Shown piece by piece: positions 23,866-35,751 of a stretch of 62,500 nt of DNA. Positions within the stretch are counted from its first letter, which is position 1; each line of letters starts with the position of its first letter. The notes under the pieces are model-generated. The model was not told the DNA's origin and made no database searches. It worked only from the letters and a program-made list of their open reading frames with translations. The translations under genes and the position numbers were made by a program. Source of the DNA: Glandiceps talaboti (Eukaryota > Hemichordata > Enteropneusta > Spengelidae); assembly GCF_964340395.1 (NCBI RefSeq), contig NC_135555.1, forward strand, positions 16,471,246-16,533,745. Reading direction: 5' to 3'.

Positions 23866-26800
23866 TAACAGGAATGGCATAACCAGCTTTGTGAATGTGT
23901 GTATTGATGTTTTACGATGTAACAAAACCAGGGGGTGTATGTCCTAAACAACACTACTCAATATACATTCTGGGTTGGTGTTTGGGAAAAACAAGAAAGT
24001 TACATTTAGTTGATATTGAATATTTTAATTCACTGTGTGATCCACTGTGTATCCTTCACCACAATATGACCCAACTTTGTCCTTGGAATCCTGAAAGCAG
24101 ACCGTGAAGATGTGAAAAACATCTAACATAGGAGATTAAACTACATGGAAATGTGATACACCGATATGATACAGCTGTTTACTAACGTACTAACGTTGAA
24201 ACGACAGTTGCAATCAATTTGGGCCGATAGGTATGAATAGACGAAATATGTGAATTCAGCAAGGGCATTGACTGGCCATGTTTGTCAGTGGTGAGTTTAA
24301 AAAAATGGTCGTCGTCAATACCTGCACATATTTGTGTTGCATTCATATTAAAATCAAGTTAGTTCAAGGGTACTGGCCACCTAGGGATTGGGTGTTGAGT
24401 GGAAGTACATGTTATTGAGAAAGAAAAAGTAGCGATGATTTCACTTTAAATAACAAAACTTGTAAGAAAATTTGTAGTAATGAAAAAAATTGCACTTTCA
24501 AGACAATTAGCCACTACTAAATATGAACCAATTTTAGACAATATTTTCAAATGGGAAAACTCGGAAATTCATATGTGTACAGTCGAAAATTTCAAGTTAA
24601 ATTTTCATGTTTGTGTTTGGAGCAAAAGTTAAATTCGGTTACTACCTTAGACAATATTGATCACTGAGTAACTATTATCACTAATAAAATCGCTTAAATT
24701 TCACTGTGACTTAAATTTCTTGTGAAACTTGTTTACAGATAAAAAGTGATGACGTAATGTCACAGCATAACATTCTGATGAGATTGCTTCATAGTTTCTT
24801 AATTAACTTGGTGTCAATATTATTGAAATTATGGGATGTTTGGAATTTGAATTGTTTTTCGTTGAAAAACTGACACATAATTTAGCCCATTTTAGTCATG
24901 TGTTGTTGTTGTCATAATCAAATTTTGTGGCAGTCATGTTTGTGTGACACAGGACCATATTGAGATTGTTGTATTCTAAAAATATCAGATTATGATAATT
25001 GCTGCAACTAGATCAGAGAGATCTAATTGGTTTTTCTAAAATAAAAGTTTTTTACCCCAATATGCAAATGTACTTGACTGGCAGTAACCTTTCGTGATGT
25101 CATATGTACGGCTAGGATGTTGGTTAAATCAATGCAAAGACTGTCAGTGTCAGGTAGTACATTTGTAGAATCCACGATATCAAATTAGTTTCACCAAGCA
25201 GAAAACTTGAACAGCTTCAACAAAATTATACATTGCCAAACTGAGAATTAAGCAGATTATGGAGGTCAAGTGACGAAAGCTGTCTCCAGTATGTCATCTG
25301 CCATCCACATGAAGTAAAATACAGACAAGTCAATGACATTATGGTATCCGGCAACAAAATTGCTCTACACACAAGTGCATTCTTACATCACACTCCACAT
25401 GACATACAACTGCTCTGTTCATTGGCAGATACAAGGATCTTGCAATGTTTAAGCATTCGAGCAAGCCAATCAGATGGTAGTTAACATTTTAGCTGTGAAT
25501 CTATACTTTGAGTTCATTGACCAAGGGTTTGTTTGTTCAATGTTGTCATTCCATCTAAAGAGCTCTTTTTTTAGTTCATTCAATGCAAACATGCTAAGTT
25601 TACTCTTGGAATGGTTACCAGTGATGCTAAAGAAGTGGATGGGACAAGCTGCACGTAATTCGCTACTATTGTAAAATTTCAGCGGGGTAGGTCAATGACC
25701 GACCCATGTTAAATTGGTATATCATTTTCAATGCTATTGCTAACAAGGGTGTCTGTTTCCCTACCTCAATAGGTATAAGAATAAGGTGCATGCGTTTGAA
25801 CATGTGTCTGAAATTAACAAGGTTTAGGAACATACTACATTACATACTTAAAATTTAAAAAAAACACGCAAACATTTCGGATGGCAGGGATAGTTTATAA
25901 TTCCATGACTAAAGATAGGTTAGGAAAAAAAACCATCAACAAAATTGTCTCGCTCAGCATTGCACTCAATTTGGTAACCATCAAAAGCTACATTTTCTGT
26001 GTCACTCGGTTCACCCACATTCAGCTTGTCATACAGATAAAGGTTAATGAAATCACTGTTAAGTACTGCGAGTGAAAGTTTCTAGGCAACCAAACTAATT
26101 TATCGATGTTATTAAAATTTAATTCGGTGTCACTTAGTGATGCAATATTTCCTTCATCTCAACACACAACATCTAAACAGAGATGTAATCCTGCATGTTA
26201 AGCAAAAAAAAAACAATAAAAGAAAGTAGATATTAAAACATATCTGGTATGTCAATCAGTGTCAGTGGATATTTTATTTGACTTAAGTATATCTATTCCC
26301 ATTCCCTTTCTGAGCTGTTAAAATGCTGTTTTAAAAGGGAAAATTTAGCATCTTTCTCTGTCTCTTTACTGAATATACACATAAAAATTCGAAGACCCTA
26401 AAAATTGTTCAGTAAGAGCAAAGTCAGTGTCTTTCTTGAATTCTCGACCAGATGACCAACTTAAAAGTTCTGGCAAGGACTTGAAGCTGCAAATATGCCA
26501 TCCTGGTGGCCATATGCCATTTTAAGTCACTTTGGTCTCTCTATGTCAGGGAGTGTGGCCATCAGTCTGCAATTTTACATGTGACAATCTATCTTTTAAG
26601 GAGAGATTTTGTACAAAAACTAATTTTTTTTTTTTTTTTGCCTTCTGCTTCTTTACAGACACATCTTCTACCTTCATGTAAAGAGAGACTTCAGCCAAGG
26701 AAAGCTGAATGCATCATCAGTACAAGCAATCAAACTGTGTGCTCTGATGGCGCAAGCTGAAAGTGGTGATTACACCAAAGAGAAGTCACAATACACATTT

Positions 26801-29673
26801 TACCCTAACTACATACCACAATGGTCGACCACGTTCCTTAACAGTGTTGCATTGGAACACGCCAAACTGGAAGGAATGAGTTCAACTACTGCCGAGTACC
26901 GTGTCCTCCAAGAGGCGGCGGCGTTTGACAATTTCGGAATGGAATACCACGATGTGAAGAATAACGTGGGTCATGATATGAAACTTGGCGTGGGCCCGGA
27001 AGGCTTGACGATTTACGATGCGGATTATAACTTTGTACAAAGGTAAATATTTCTATTAGTTAAACAACCATCAAAATCTCTGGTACTTGCCAAGAAAAGA
27101 TATCTCCCTAAATTCAAATTCTCTGTGTCGCCACACAAATTTCTGGGTGGTATTTTCAAATTCTGTACAGTAATATATTCATGGCTTTTAGTATATATGG
27201 CTAATAGCAGAAAGACGTCAAATCTGTTCCTTTTATCTTTGAACTTGAATTTCAAAGTCAGTTTTCAAAATCAGCTCTTTAATCAGATACCCTTGAAGAT
27301 TTTGCTATTTCCCAGCATATGCTTTGAAAATACAAATCTCAAGGTATTGGAACCTTTGTCTTGCCTAAAGGTATAAATGTACTGATCAGTAACCAGGGCA
27401 ACACAGATAAGTACATATGAACGAAAACAGCTGACTGGACTGTTATGTCCTTGCCGTTAGCAAAATGGAAGATGATACAGTTGTAGATACAATGTATAAC
27501 AAATACTTAGTAGTACTCTGTCAATGCCAGCTAATTATAAAAGAAAGCGAGAGTACATTGGTGTGTGCAATTTTCGCTGTTATGAAATCACAGTTGACGA
27601 GAAGGGTTTCCTTCGTTGCTTCCTGGCATAGGCTTTTAGGAGTAGGCTGTTATTTGATACGATAATACACTTATCTGACCATAAACGTTACCAAAATGTG
27701 AGAAAGTTGTTGAAAAAGTGCTTCCCCTTCATTGAAAATACAAAGCACCGGTCAATAAATATATTGACACAAAAGTATGTAGATACAATCTTTTCGTCGA
27801 TTTTTTTTTTTTCATTATAAAATATGTCAAGAAAATCAGAATACAAGAATTCTATCTCTTTAGTCATTTGTTTGTCATTTGGTGACTAGCATGTGACTCA
27901 ATTAGACTGAATTGCTATAAAGATCGTGTAGATTAAAGGTACAGATCAAAGCTGATGTTATCTCGGTGCAAGGTCTCCCACAGAGCATCAGCTGATGTAC
28001 CTTTTTAAACTAACTTAGGGAGACGATGATTTACAGTAGCTACCTAAGAGGTATGAGGTCAGTAATTTACATACAATGACATTATTAAGTAATAGATATC
28101 AAATTCTGCTTCATGTTGAACCTCGTGGATTCCCAAAAAATCATTTATTTTTTTTTAAAAAAGGTTGGGAGGAAAATTATTTTATCACTGTCATGTTTCT
28201 GCAGGCCAAAATCTCACATAGCTCTATGTTCAGGGTCAAACTAGAGCAAAACTATTCTATATATAGCACTGTTGCCATGGCAGGTAGAGCAAGGAATAGA
28301 TTAGTAACTGTCAATAAAGGAACTAGGGGCGGACGCTCAGCGGTTTTTATCTCCTGTTAATGATGTGAAGTATTCGGATCACCTTCCAATTTTTATGAAA
28401 CAATTATCTCTGTTTCCATTCCTCTAATATTCACCTTCTCTTCTACAATTCAGCACAAATGCTACTAATGAAAAAAACCAAAAAAAACCAAAGCCATTGT
28501 CTTTGTAAATTCTTTTTTAAAAAATTTGAATTATTTCTACTTCTTTAAATATTTACGTGATGTGATTGATATTAAAATGGGGAATGAACGCAAATTACAG
28601 AATCCAATTTGTTTCTTAAATGTGAAAGAATAAATGTAATTACTTAGTGAGAAGTACTGAAGTGACTGAAATTGCGGGATGTGGGTATAATTATGCTGAC
28701 TTGACGTTTTCCATTCATTCTTCATTGCCATATCGTTGCTATTGAGTTGAAATTTTTTTTTTTTAGTTTCTCATGAATTTATTTCTAAATGTGATAACAC
28801 AGATGATGGTTTTTGCAGATCCTGTGTTATATAAAAGACGAAATATTATGAAAGGGGAGAGAATTTTTTTTTTAATGAAAATTAAAGTCGTGGAGGTCTG
28901 TAGTTTGTAGGCATGGAGACGAAATAGAGATAAGTAACCATGGTAATCAGTACTCAAGTGTTCAAGATATTTCTAAAAATATTGGGGGTTTAACACTTTC
29001 TTGTATTCTTCATTTCAGTATCAGTTTTGGACTGATTAAGATGGCGACCCATACCAATAAGTGTTTTTTCCTGACAATAGTTGGACCAACCGGAGAAACT
29101 ATTATGTTGGGATTTAAGCTTCTGACGACGAAAGCAGCGGAAGGACTTTATCGTTCGATTACAGAGAAACATGCATTTTACAGATGTGAAACAGTACGTC
29201 AAGCGGTCAGGACACAATACAGTCGGGATTTCAAAGGAACGATTGTCGCGTTATTCAACGACAAGTCAAGTTGTGGAAAGAAATACGTCTTTGATATCCG
29301 ACGGACTTGTCGTGAGGTGTACGACCATGCCAGACGACTGATTCACTCAACAGGAAAAGCAATCTCATTACCATCAACTCCGTCACTGAGTGCTTCAAGG
29401 ACTTCGTTACGAGACCGAAGCTTCAGTGATAGCATGGATTCCTTGGACTCTAAGCAGCTGCGCGAGAAACTCCGAAAGATACAAGACTCCATGGTTTGTA
29501 AGGTGTGCATGGATGCCGATGTCAGCACGGTGTTTTGCCCCTGCGGACATGTTGTTTGTTGTGGTATCTGTGCGGCTTGTATCGAAGAGTGCCCGCTCTG
29601 TCGATGCAGTATAGAGCATACGCAGCACATCTTCATGCCAGCCTGTGTCACAGTGGACGAAAGCGAAGAGTAA
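15490..29673 (+). CDS. MYLIP: MYLIP/IDOL-type E3 ubiquitin ligase, whole gene: join(15490..15576,15981..16171,26659..27042,29019..29673)
   Basis: Four exons join in frame (phases 0, 2, 2) into a predicted 438-residue protein. Reading it against the known human protein (445 residues), the FERM lobes come first: F1 about 1-85, F2 about 88-185, F3 about 190-280. A Ser-rich linker of about 80 residues follows, then a C3HC4 RING with zinc ligands C381, C384, C396, H398, C402, C405, C412 and C415. Numbering matches human through the FERM domain, and Tyr265 and Thr269, reported as needed by human IDOL for LDL-receptor recognition, are both present. In vertebrates the family, with UBE2D E2 enzymes, ubiquitinates LDLR-family receptors at the membrane for lysosomal degradation. 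The insect relative Dnr1 restrains IMD/caspase signalling. Which role applies here is unknown. The linker is about six residues shorter than in human. The ATG was chosen because its first 29 codons align with the human N terminus. Identity as MYLIP is firm; exon edges rest on consensus sites and frame, not transcripts. Confidence 0.95.
15577..15980 (+). other. MYLIP intron 1
   Basis: Phase 0, GT-AG, 404 bp. It contains three CAGCTG E-boxes (15808-15813, 15822-15827, 15838-15843), two of which form a 9-bp inverted repeat with a 2-bp spacer. No other feature is recognised. Confidence 0.85.
15981..16171 (+). CDS. MYLIP: MYLIP coding exon 2 (residues 30-92, rest of FERM F1)
   Basis: The acceptor is TATATTTCAG|GTT. 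The exon opens VCKKL and runs through [21 protein letters not shown] and [11 protein letters not shown] to [10 protein letters not shown], the conserved end of the F1 lobe and F1-F2 linker in this family. The donor AG|GTACGA at 16172 splits the Arg93 codon (AG|A, phase 2). The open frame continues about 100 nt past this donor, but that extension has no similarity to the family and would skip the F2 lobe. The splice is therefore clearly the right reading. Confidence 0.94.
17484..17510 (+). promoter_or_regulatory. G-quadruplex motif in MYLIP intron 2
   Basis: Five G-runs of three to five separated by single T residues on the coding strand: GGGT(GGGGGT) repeated. This satisfies the strictest G4 pattern with one-base loops. 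In the pre-mRNA it lies 1.3 kb downstream of the exon 2 donor. Confidence 0.6.
22001..22080 (+). repeat. Dispersed repeat family 2, copy 3 (in MYLIP intron 2)
   Basis: TTAGTTCCTATACAATATCG followed by TTTATACCTCCACTCACAC and TTAGAAACCATGTTGATATC; the later part parallels GAGACCACCTTGTTGA at copy 2. Confidence 0.5.
23748..23865. repeat. Triplet microsatellite (GGT)n-(GAT)n in MYLIP intron 2
   Basis: About nine GGT then about thirty GAT triplets. The His-only and Ile-only reverse-strand frames here are by-products. Confidence 0.95.
26659..27042 (+). CDS. MYLIP: MYLIP coding exon 3 (residues 93-220, FERM F2 and start of F3)
   Basis: A strong polypyrimidine stretch (a run of T then CTTCTGCTTCTTTACAG) precedes the acceptor at 26658. 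The exon completes Arg93 and continues [11 protein letters not shown], matching human HIFFLHIKEAL. It then encodes the helical F2 lobe ([33 protein letters not shown]) and the first strands of F3 ([11 protein letters not shown]). The donor is AG|GTAAAT at 27043, phase 2 again. Any ATG inside this exon would yield a fragment lacking half of the domain, so the exon is internal. This is one large exon; human MYLIP is, as I recall, divided into more exons overall (seven). Confidence 0.94.
27043..29018 (+). other. MYLIP intron 3 (2.0 kb)
   Basis: Phase 2, GT-AG. AT-rich sequence with many poly-T runs and no recognised exon, repeat family or RNA gene. Confidence 0.85.
29019..29673 (+). CDS. MYLIP: MYLIP coding exon 4 (residues 221-438, FERM F3, linker and RING)
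   Basis: The acceptor is CATTTCAG|T; the split codon makes Ser221, where human has Arg. The exon finishes the F3 lobe, including GLYRSIT with Tyr265 and Thr269 and the invariant HAFYRC, then [10 protein letters not shown] and VYDHARR. A Ser-rich linker ([15 protein letters not shown]) and a short charged helix ([11 protein letters not shown]) lead into the RING: CKVC at 381-384, CPCGH at 394-398, CCGIC at 401-405 and CPLC at 412-415. After the RING, QHIFMP keeps hydrophobic residues (Ile425, Met427) where human Val431 and Leu433 form the RING dimer contact. TAA ends at 29673. An internal ATG at 29041 is simply Met229, conserved in human, and is not a start. Confidence 0.96.
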
Positions 29674-31010
29674 CTCGGAATGCTGCAACAAAACGTGGCT
29701 TTCGAAGCCACAAATCTACTAGACTTTGGACCCTCGAATGTGAAGGCCATGAAACAAGAGGCAATGCAAGGCCCCAAAACTGTGAGGGGTTTGTTGTTTG
29801 ACTTTTTGACATGCTTATTTAAAAGTGGATACCATTTTTGTATACCCTTTTTGTATGTGCATCTGTATAATATTGTAATTAAGAGAGAAATTTGGTTCAA
29901 AACCAAATTTGTGTACATTAGGACTTTTTGGCAGAGATCATCTCAAATCATGTTGTTATATTTCCCTCGTATCCGAGGATACAGGGATTTGTAAATTTCA
30001 GCTTATGTACAGAGATTAGTTCATTTCATTCCTTTTTTTTTCCCGTTTCAGTGTATGTTTTGTATTTTCCCTGCCAATGTAAATGATGTTGTTATTAAGA
30101 TTGACTCCCGAGTTTAGGTGTACAAAGCCCTCTAGAGTTTAAATTGAGAGAATTAAAATATTAAGTTAACATTTTTTGACGTAAATTGTTGAATATTATA
30201 CGTAAAGCACCCATTTACAACATTTTTTTTTATGACTGCAATTTTAGTCTTTTGTGTTTAGTCAAATGAAAGGTGTCTAGTACAGAAGTGAGTAAACTAC
30301 AGTTAATAGACGAGGTACATTTCTCTTTATTTTATTTGTTAAAACAGTTCACCACAATTTAAAAACATTTGTGAATTTATGAGTCTTATCTTGTGTACCA
30401 TCGTGTACAGTTTTCCTGACTGCATGGCACCAGTAAACCCCCCCTTCTCCCTCCCCCCTCTTCCCACCCTCGGTCAGAAGAAGGAGGGAAGTCGTATCAA
30501 TGCATCATACATTTAAACTTATGTATGCGTTGATGACCTCGATTTAACTTTCAATATCGTAGATGGATTGGATGAATATTTGTCAATTTCGAGATCTAAA
30601 TGTTGTTGACAACAATAGAGCACAACTGTTGGTGAAATAGAGACACTTGCTTAGTTGTGTAGATGTTATGAAATAGCATCCAACATATCCATTCGAGTCT
30701 AAAGTCAAATTGAATTTGGGGTGTCTTGAAACTGTCACCATATTTAATATATATCTGAACACTAGGCAATATCTAGGTCTTAGTAACACTAGTGCAGTTT
30801 CACTAACTCCTAAGGGAAATAATGTCCATTTCATTAGTCAGCTGTTTGCATGATAATCAGTGAACAGGCATCTATGTGCAGAAATCGGATGTCTCCCTCT
30901 AGTGATGAAAATAGCATCAGTTGTATCGCTAGCGATCAGATGTTGCCACCTAGTGGTAGAAATTGATAATTTATCTTGACATCTTACGAAACGTATTAAT
31001 CAAGGAATAT

Positions 31011-31042
31011 CTATGTATGTATGTATGTATGTATGTATGTAC
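31011..31042. repeat. Microsatellite (GTAT)n
   Basis: Eight units, inside the proposed 3' UTR. Confidence 0.9.
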
Positions 31043-31163
31043 ATACGTTTCAACTTAAAGTTATCAAAACATAAAATATAAGTGGTATGCATGATAAAAA
31101 TATTAAATTCATAAATGTCATGTTAGGGTATTATCATGTTTACAAAAGTACGTAAATCAAGTA

Positions 31164-31169
31164 AATAAA
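31164..31169 (+). terminator. Candidate polyadenylation signal AATAAA
   Basis: First canonical hexamer on the + strand after the MYLIP stop; a T/G-rich stretch (GTCTTGGTTTTTTCG) follows within 20 bp, as expected of a cleavage-site downstream element. ATTAAA at 30152-30157 is the alternative. Confidence 0.35.
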
Positions 31170-31965
31170 AAAGTCTTGGTTTTTTCGTCAATTACCGTAT
31201 ATCGTTGAAATGTACACGTTATGATTCAGTCATAACATTGTCATTTAAACTAATGTCGGTATAAAACTAGACAAAATTCGTGGAGAAAACAAAAAATGTT
31301 CTATTTTAGACTTTTGAGTTTTGTGTATTGTTTGTCTATTCTGTTTAAAAAAAAATATCTACTTTCAAATCTTTAGTGTTTATAAAAGTAGTTTAGTTTC
31401 TGGGTTCATTGTATGTTGATGAAGTTACATTCCTATAAATATAGCAGTACCATATTTTACTCTATGAGATTAATTATTAGATTTAAAGAAAAAAAAGTTC
31501 GGGAAAAAAATTTGTTAGTGTTGTAGGTGAGATTTTGGAAAAAAGAAAAAGACATTTACAGGTAATTTTTTTACCACAGAGATAACTATGTTCATTTCAT
31601 TTGTGTCTCACCATTGTTTGTTATAAATGTGAAAATACTTTAATTAAAACAATTTTTTTTTTTAAATGATGATATTAAGTAAATTTGTTAAGTAAAAGAG
31701 ATCAAAACAATGATTTAAAATATGTCTTGTAGTTTTTTGCCCAACTCTGCCCAGTTAAAAAAAAAAAAAATTTGTGATGACTTTTTGACTTAAAGAAAGG
31801 AATTGTATATCGGGCACTGGTGCCAGTAAACAGTCGCAAGGAAGATTTGGATTTCTTTGTAGACTATGACGAGATAAAGATGTCATAGAATCTAGATTTA
31901 AAGGAGATAGATACATTAATAGCCTCAATGATAGCACCCGTGTCACAGCCATAATCTATCATCAT

Positions 31966-32424
31966 GTTACAGTGCCTCCCAATCAAAGTATGAACTACAA
32001 ACTACTGCAACATATTGATATATTACCAAAGTAGGTCTGTGTCTTTTTGTACAGAATTTAGTACGGTCAGATCAAAGATGTGCTGCAATTGTGTGTCTCA
32101 TTACTGAAACTTTAATGTTACAAATTTCAAATTTGGCACCTCTTACAGTTACCGAGGTTTGTTGTCTAAATACATCACTCTGTACATCTAGCCATGATGA
32201 TATCTACCAATAGATAGGGTTTATTTGCAACAATGAATATTGTGTGGCTGTTTCGGCAGCGTTATCAAAGTAAACTGTCATTCAACTTTGCCACTGTGTA
32301 GGCAAATGTTTGTTGATTACCATTAGCTAGATCTATGTCAGTGCCATCGGGGCAAGGAAGTTCAGTAATGTATCAATATGTTGCAGTACTTCATCGGTCA
32401 TACTTTGATTGGAAACACTGTAAC
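31966..32424. mobile_element. MITE-like element, 459 bp, 59-bp TIRs
   Basis: The left arm (31966-32025) opens GTTACAGTG and contains CAATCAAAGTATGA and CTGCAACATATTGATA. The right arm (32366-32424) carries the reverse complements in mirror order and ends CACTGTAAC. The arms match over about 59 bp with several substitutions. The interior has no open frame of note. A 3-bp duplication (TCA) at the ends is possible but not decisive. Confidence 0.75.
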
Positions 32425-34526
32425 ATCAAAACCCCAAATAGCTCAGTCTTTGACCAACTATGACAGTGTAAAAGTAAATCTTCAAGAACATATTACTTGA
32501 TCAACTTCTAAGAAAATAATGTGGATAATATGTACTTAAACGTACCACCTTCATTTGTATTGTAAATTTGGGCCTTTTTTTGTCATTCAATGGTGCTTAT
32601 ACTAGGCAAAGTATGCTAGCCTAGTTTGCTAGCCTTGTTGCAGTAATGCCAGCGTTTTGTTTTATTTTCTTTGTGCTTCCAGACATACTGTTCTGTACAT
32701 TTCGAAACAAAGTGTTGATTTTGTTGATGGCGATGCAAATTTATTTGCCTGAGTCCTGTTTACACAGTGCATCAGTCAACTTGAACTTCAAAACTTCAAA
32801 AACGTGTTGCCAAGGATACCAATTGACCTTGTCATTTATCAAATCAAAGTAAAGTTGTTCGCTTTAACATGTTTTTCAGTAATACTTGTGTTCATCATGT
32901 CATCAGTACAAGGCGTTTTAGTACAGCCTCATATACAAGATTTGTAATTTATATTTCCAAAGTTATTAACTTTTCTACAAGGTTCTCTTCGATCATTAGC
33001 AATTGCCAATTCCGATTTGACAAAATTGTAAAATGAAACTGCAATTTCGGTTGCACGGTCTGAGGGAGAAATGAGTAACTATCCAAATGTACTGTTTCTC
33101 TCTCTCTCTTTTTCTGTTTGGAAAAAGAAATAGAAGTAACACAATAGAAGGTCCGACAGCTGTCAACTCAAACGTCATTTCCTGTTTTGAAAGGCAATTT
33201 ATTGATTTCCTCTGGAAATCTGTATAACTGTCATCTTGATTTTATGATACATGAAAACAACTTAAGAAATGTGCAATGACAACAGAACCTTGCATAAAAG
33301 CATTCCTGAGAGCCATATTTAAAATGTGATATTGCCTGTACGTCAATTTTTTCTACAAAAAAAAAAAACACCGGAAAAGAGAGCCTTCCCATTGAAAGCA
33401 GACAATGCATGTTTCGGTTTGTTGCAAGACAGAATATTTTGCCGAACTTTTCAAGAAACTGTATAGGCAACAGATAGCAATGCAGACAAGGGGGATGAAG
33501 AAGATATGTATTTATTAAAAGTCAACCAAGACACAGAGAGTATTTTATTACTACTACTACTACTACTCATGTTTTGTCAAACAAGTTGTGGAGATATTTC
33601 GCACAAAATGAGCCACGTTTCCGAAAAAACTCTGTGAGTGTCGAATGACCTTACATATTGTTTTTAGCTGAAGTTGAACTTTGAACTTTGAAGGAGGGCT
33701 TTGCCTTTACGAAATGTTTACAGACATTTGATACTTAAAAGGTATGCCAAGTTTGATACTTGAAATTTGGCACATCGTTGGGACCAACCTTTCGAAACTT
33801 ATAAGCCCGTATTCTTTTTTGTCGTAGTTTGATTTTGTTTTTGTGCAAAAGAGGGAAATAGGGCGTCTTATATCGGGAGAGGAAAATAGCCTGCCAGAAA
33901 GTGTACAATATCTATTAAGCTGACAAATCATATTATTATGAAGTTAAAAAAAAAAAAGAACGCCTCACCCAAGACGTTGCCCTTCCCTAGAAAAGTAAAA
34001 TGGTATGGTCCTGATCGATGGTTATTTTTTTCCACTGCGGGTCGATGGAGATGAACAGCAAGGTTAGAGTCTATACACATATCCTTGTATTTAAACAAAA
34101 ACTGTTTCTGTATAAAAGACAAAGGCATTCAGAAAAGAGTAATAAATAAAATAAAGTGATTTAATGTAATTTCTGGTCTTCAGAGTTTTAAAAGATGGTG
34201 TGTGCAAAAGAGTGAATTATAGTACACGCTTGTGAATGTTGGTGTTTGATAGAAGGTGATTAGTTGTGACCTGATGTGGTTGTATGGTTGGTTGTTGATG
34301 ATTGGTTGTTTTTTTGTCTGGGGTAAATGTTCATTGAATTGATCAAATTTATAAAAGTGCCAAATTCCAGAGCACTGTTCGGTTAATTAGACTGCACCAT
34401 ATGCTTTGTTAAAAACAAACAGGTCTTCAGTTACCCTTTGAAACAATCCAGGCTAGATGCTGGACGGATGTAAAGCAGAAGTGAGCCCCAAAGTTCAGTA
34501 AAGACTTCACAGTCCATGGCAGTGTC

Positions 34527-34650
34527 TGTCTGTCTCTGTCTGTGTCCCTGTCTCAGTCTCTGTCTAGTCTATGCATGTGTATGTATGTGTGTCTGTCTGT
34601 CTGTGTCTGTGTCTGTCAGTCTATATCTGTCTGTCTGTCTGTCTGTCTGC
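34527..34650. repeat. Imperfect (TCTG)n tract
   Basis: Interrupted TCTG and TGTG units; older than the other arrays. Confidence 0.85.
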
Positions 34651-34928
34651 CTGCGTGGTTAGACTAATAAAAGTCCTTTCAAGTCATGACCCTGCCCCAA
34701 AGCAACTGCAATAAATACGAACAATACTAGGGTACAGCAAATTCCGTGTAACTGGGGATGGGGAGGTGGGGAATACAAATTCATCAGAAATTTCTGTGAC
34801 TCCAGTACATGTAGCAAACTACAATAACATTTCTCTGGTTGATGACTATTTCCTGAAAAAGAAGTGCTCTGGTCGAAACTCTGATAATTTAGGTCAGAAT
34901 ATAACATAATATGAATATCTGCCCAATG

Positions 34929-35031
34929 CGTTCTCGCAAACCAGAGTTATTATTTCTACCACTACATTTCGAAATAAGTGGGAGGCTCGTTAAGAACGTT
35001 GTCATAAAACAGGTCGTGGTTTGCGACGATG
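34929..35031 (+). mobile_element. TCGCAAACC-ended MITE family, copy A
   Basis: About 103 bp beginning TTCTCGCAAACCAGAG and ending GTGGTTTGCGACGATG, so the termini form an imperfect inverted repeat. It is closely similar to 60402-60500 throughout. CCCAAT flanks both sides (34922-34927 and 35033-35038), a probable decayed target duplication. Confidence 0.75.
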
Positions 35032-35751
35032 ACCCAATTAAATGCATCATTATAAAAACCACTGGACCACGATAAGACCATCGCAGTTGTGTAGATCACT
35101 GTGGGCTTGTCTTGTGTATGGACACCATCGACCAAAAAATAGTTTTATCAGTTTGACCGTTGATGGCGCTGTTACCGTCGCTGTTGCTTTTGAGACGACA
35201 TCCTGAAATCGCGTACCGTACACAATGAATGTACCTTGAGTTACGAAAGAAAAACAGTTTCTGTACGAACTTTTTATTTTCACAGACTTCAACCTAAAAA
35301 CTAAACCTTGCTGTACACAAAATAAATATGAACCTCGTACGATAGAATAATGCAGTGTTGACAGTTTGCAACTACAATGTCTCTGAATATATAATTATCG
35401 TCAATCAGTGTGGCAGCTTTCTTCAAGACCTGTAGCATTTTTGCGTACAGCCAAGCAGTGGTCGAATTCTGCAAACCCAGTATTAACATCAAGATTTTGC
35501 TATTAAACTTGTTTATACAGTCTGGTAGATACATTTCTTAGTCCGTACCTGAAAATTGTAGACACGGAATCATGGTGGGTGTAATGAAATCTCTCTATTT
35601 GAGGTTAATTTGCCTATGTAATTACAAACAGCTCATTGATCAGAGGAATGTCGGTATGTTTTTTTCAACTCTCCCGCATATTTGACAGTTTGCCGCACAG
35701 AGGCTATTATGATTATGAAGTTAATAAATACGCACTTGCAGAGTTGGATAC

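Larger units (their letters stand above)
16172..26658 (+). other. MYLIP intron 2 (10.5 kb)
   Basis: Phase 2, GT-AG. Contents seen: a G-quadruplex motif at 17484-17510, a dispersed-repeat copy at 22001-22080, and a (GGT)n(GAT)n array at 23748-23865. The remainder is AT-rich unique-looking sequence with no convincing exon on either strand; open frames up to about 120 codons on the minus strand (such as 20557-20922) have no recognisable domain. Confidence 0.85.
29674..31190 (+). other. Probable MYLIP 3' UTR
   Basis: The stretch from the stop to the first canonical AATAAA (31164-31169) is about 1.5 kb. It contains several poly-T runs, an almost pure C/T tract at about 30437-30472, a (GTAT)n repeat at 31011-31042 and an earlier ATTAAA (30152-30157) that could give a short 3' UTR. 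The extent is inferred. Confidence 0.45.

Noticed and set aside
29041-29673. Stand-alone 210-residue RING protein
   Set aside because: The sequence upstream of ATG 29041 back to the acceptor at 29018 is in frame and matches MYLIP, so this is the last exon.
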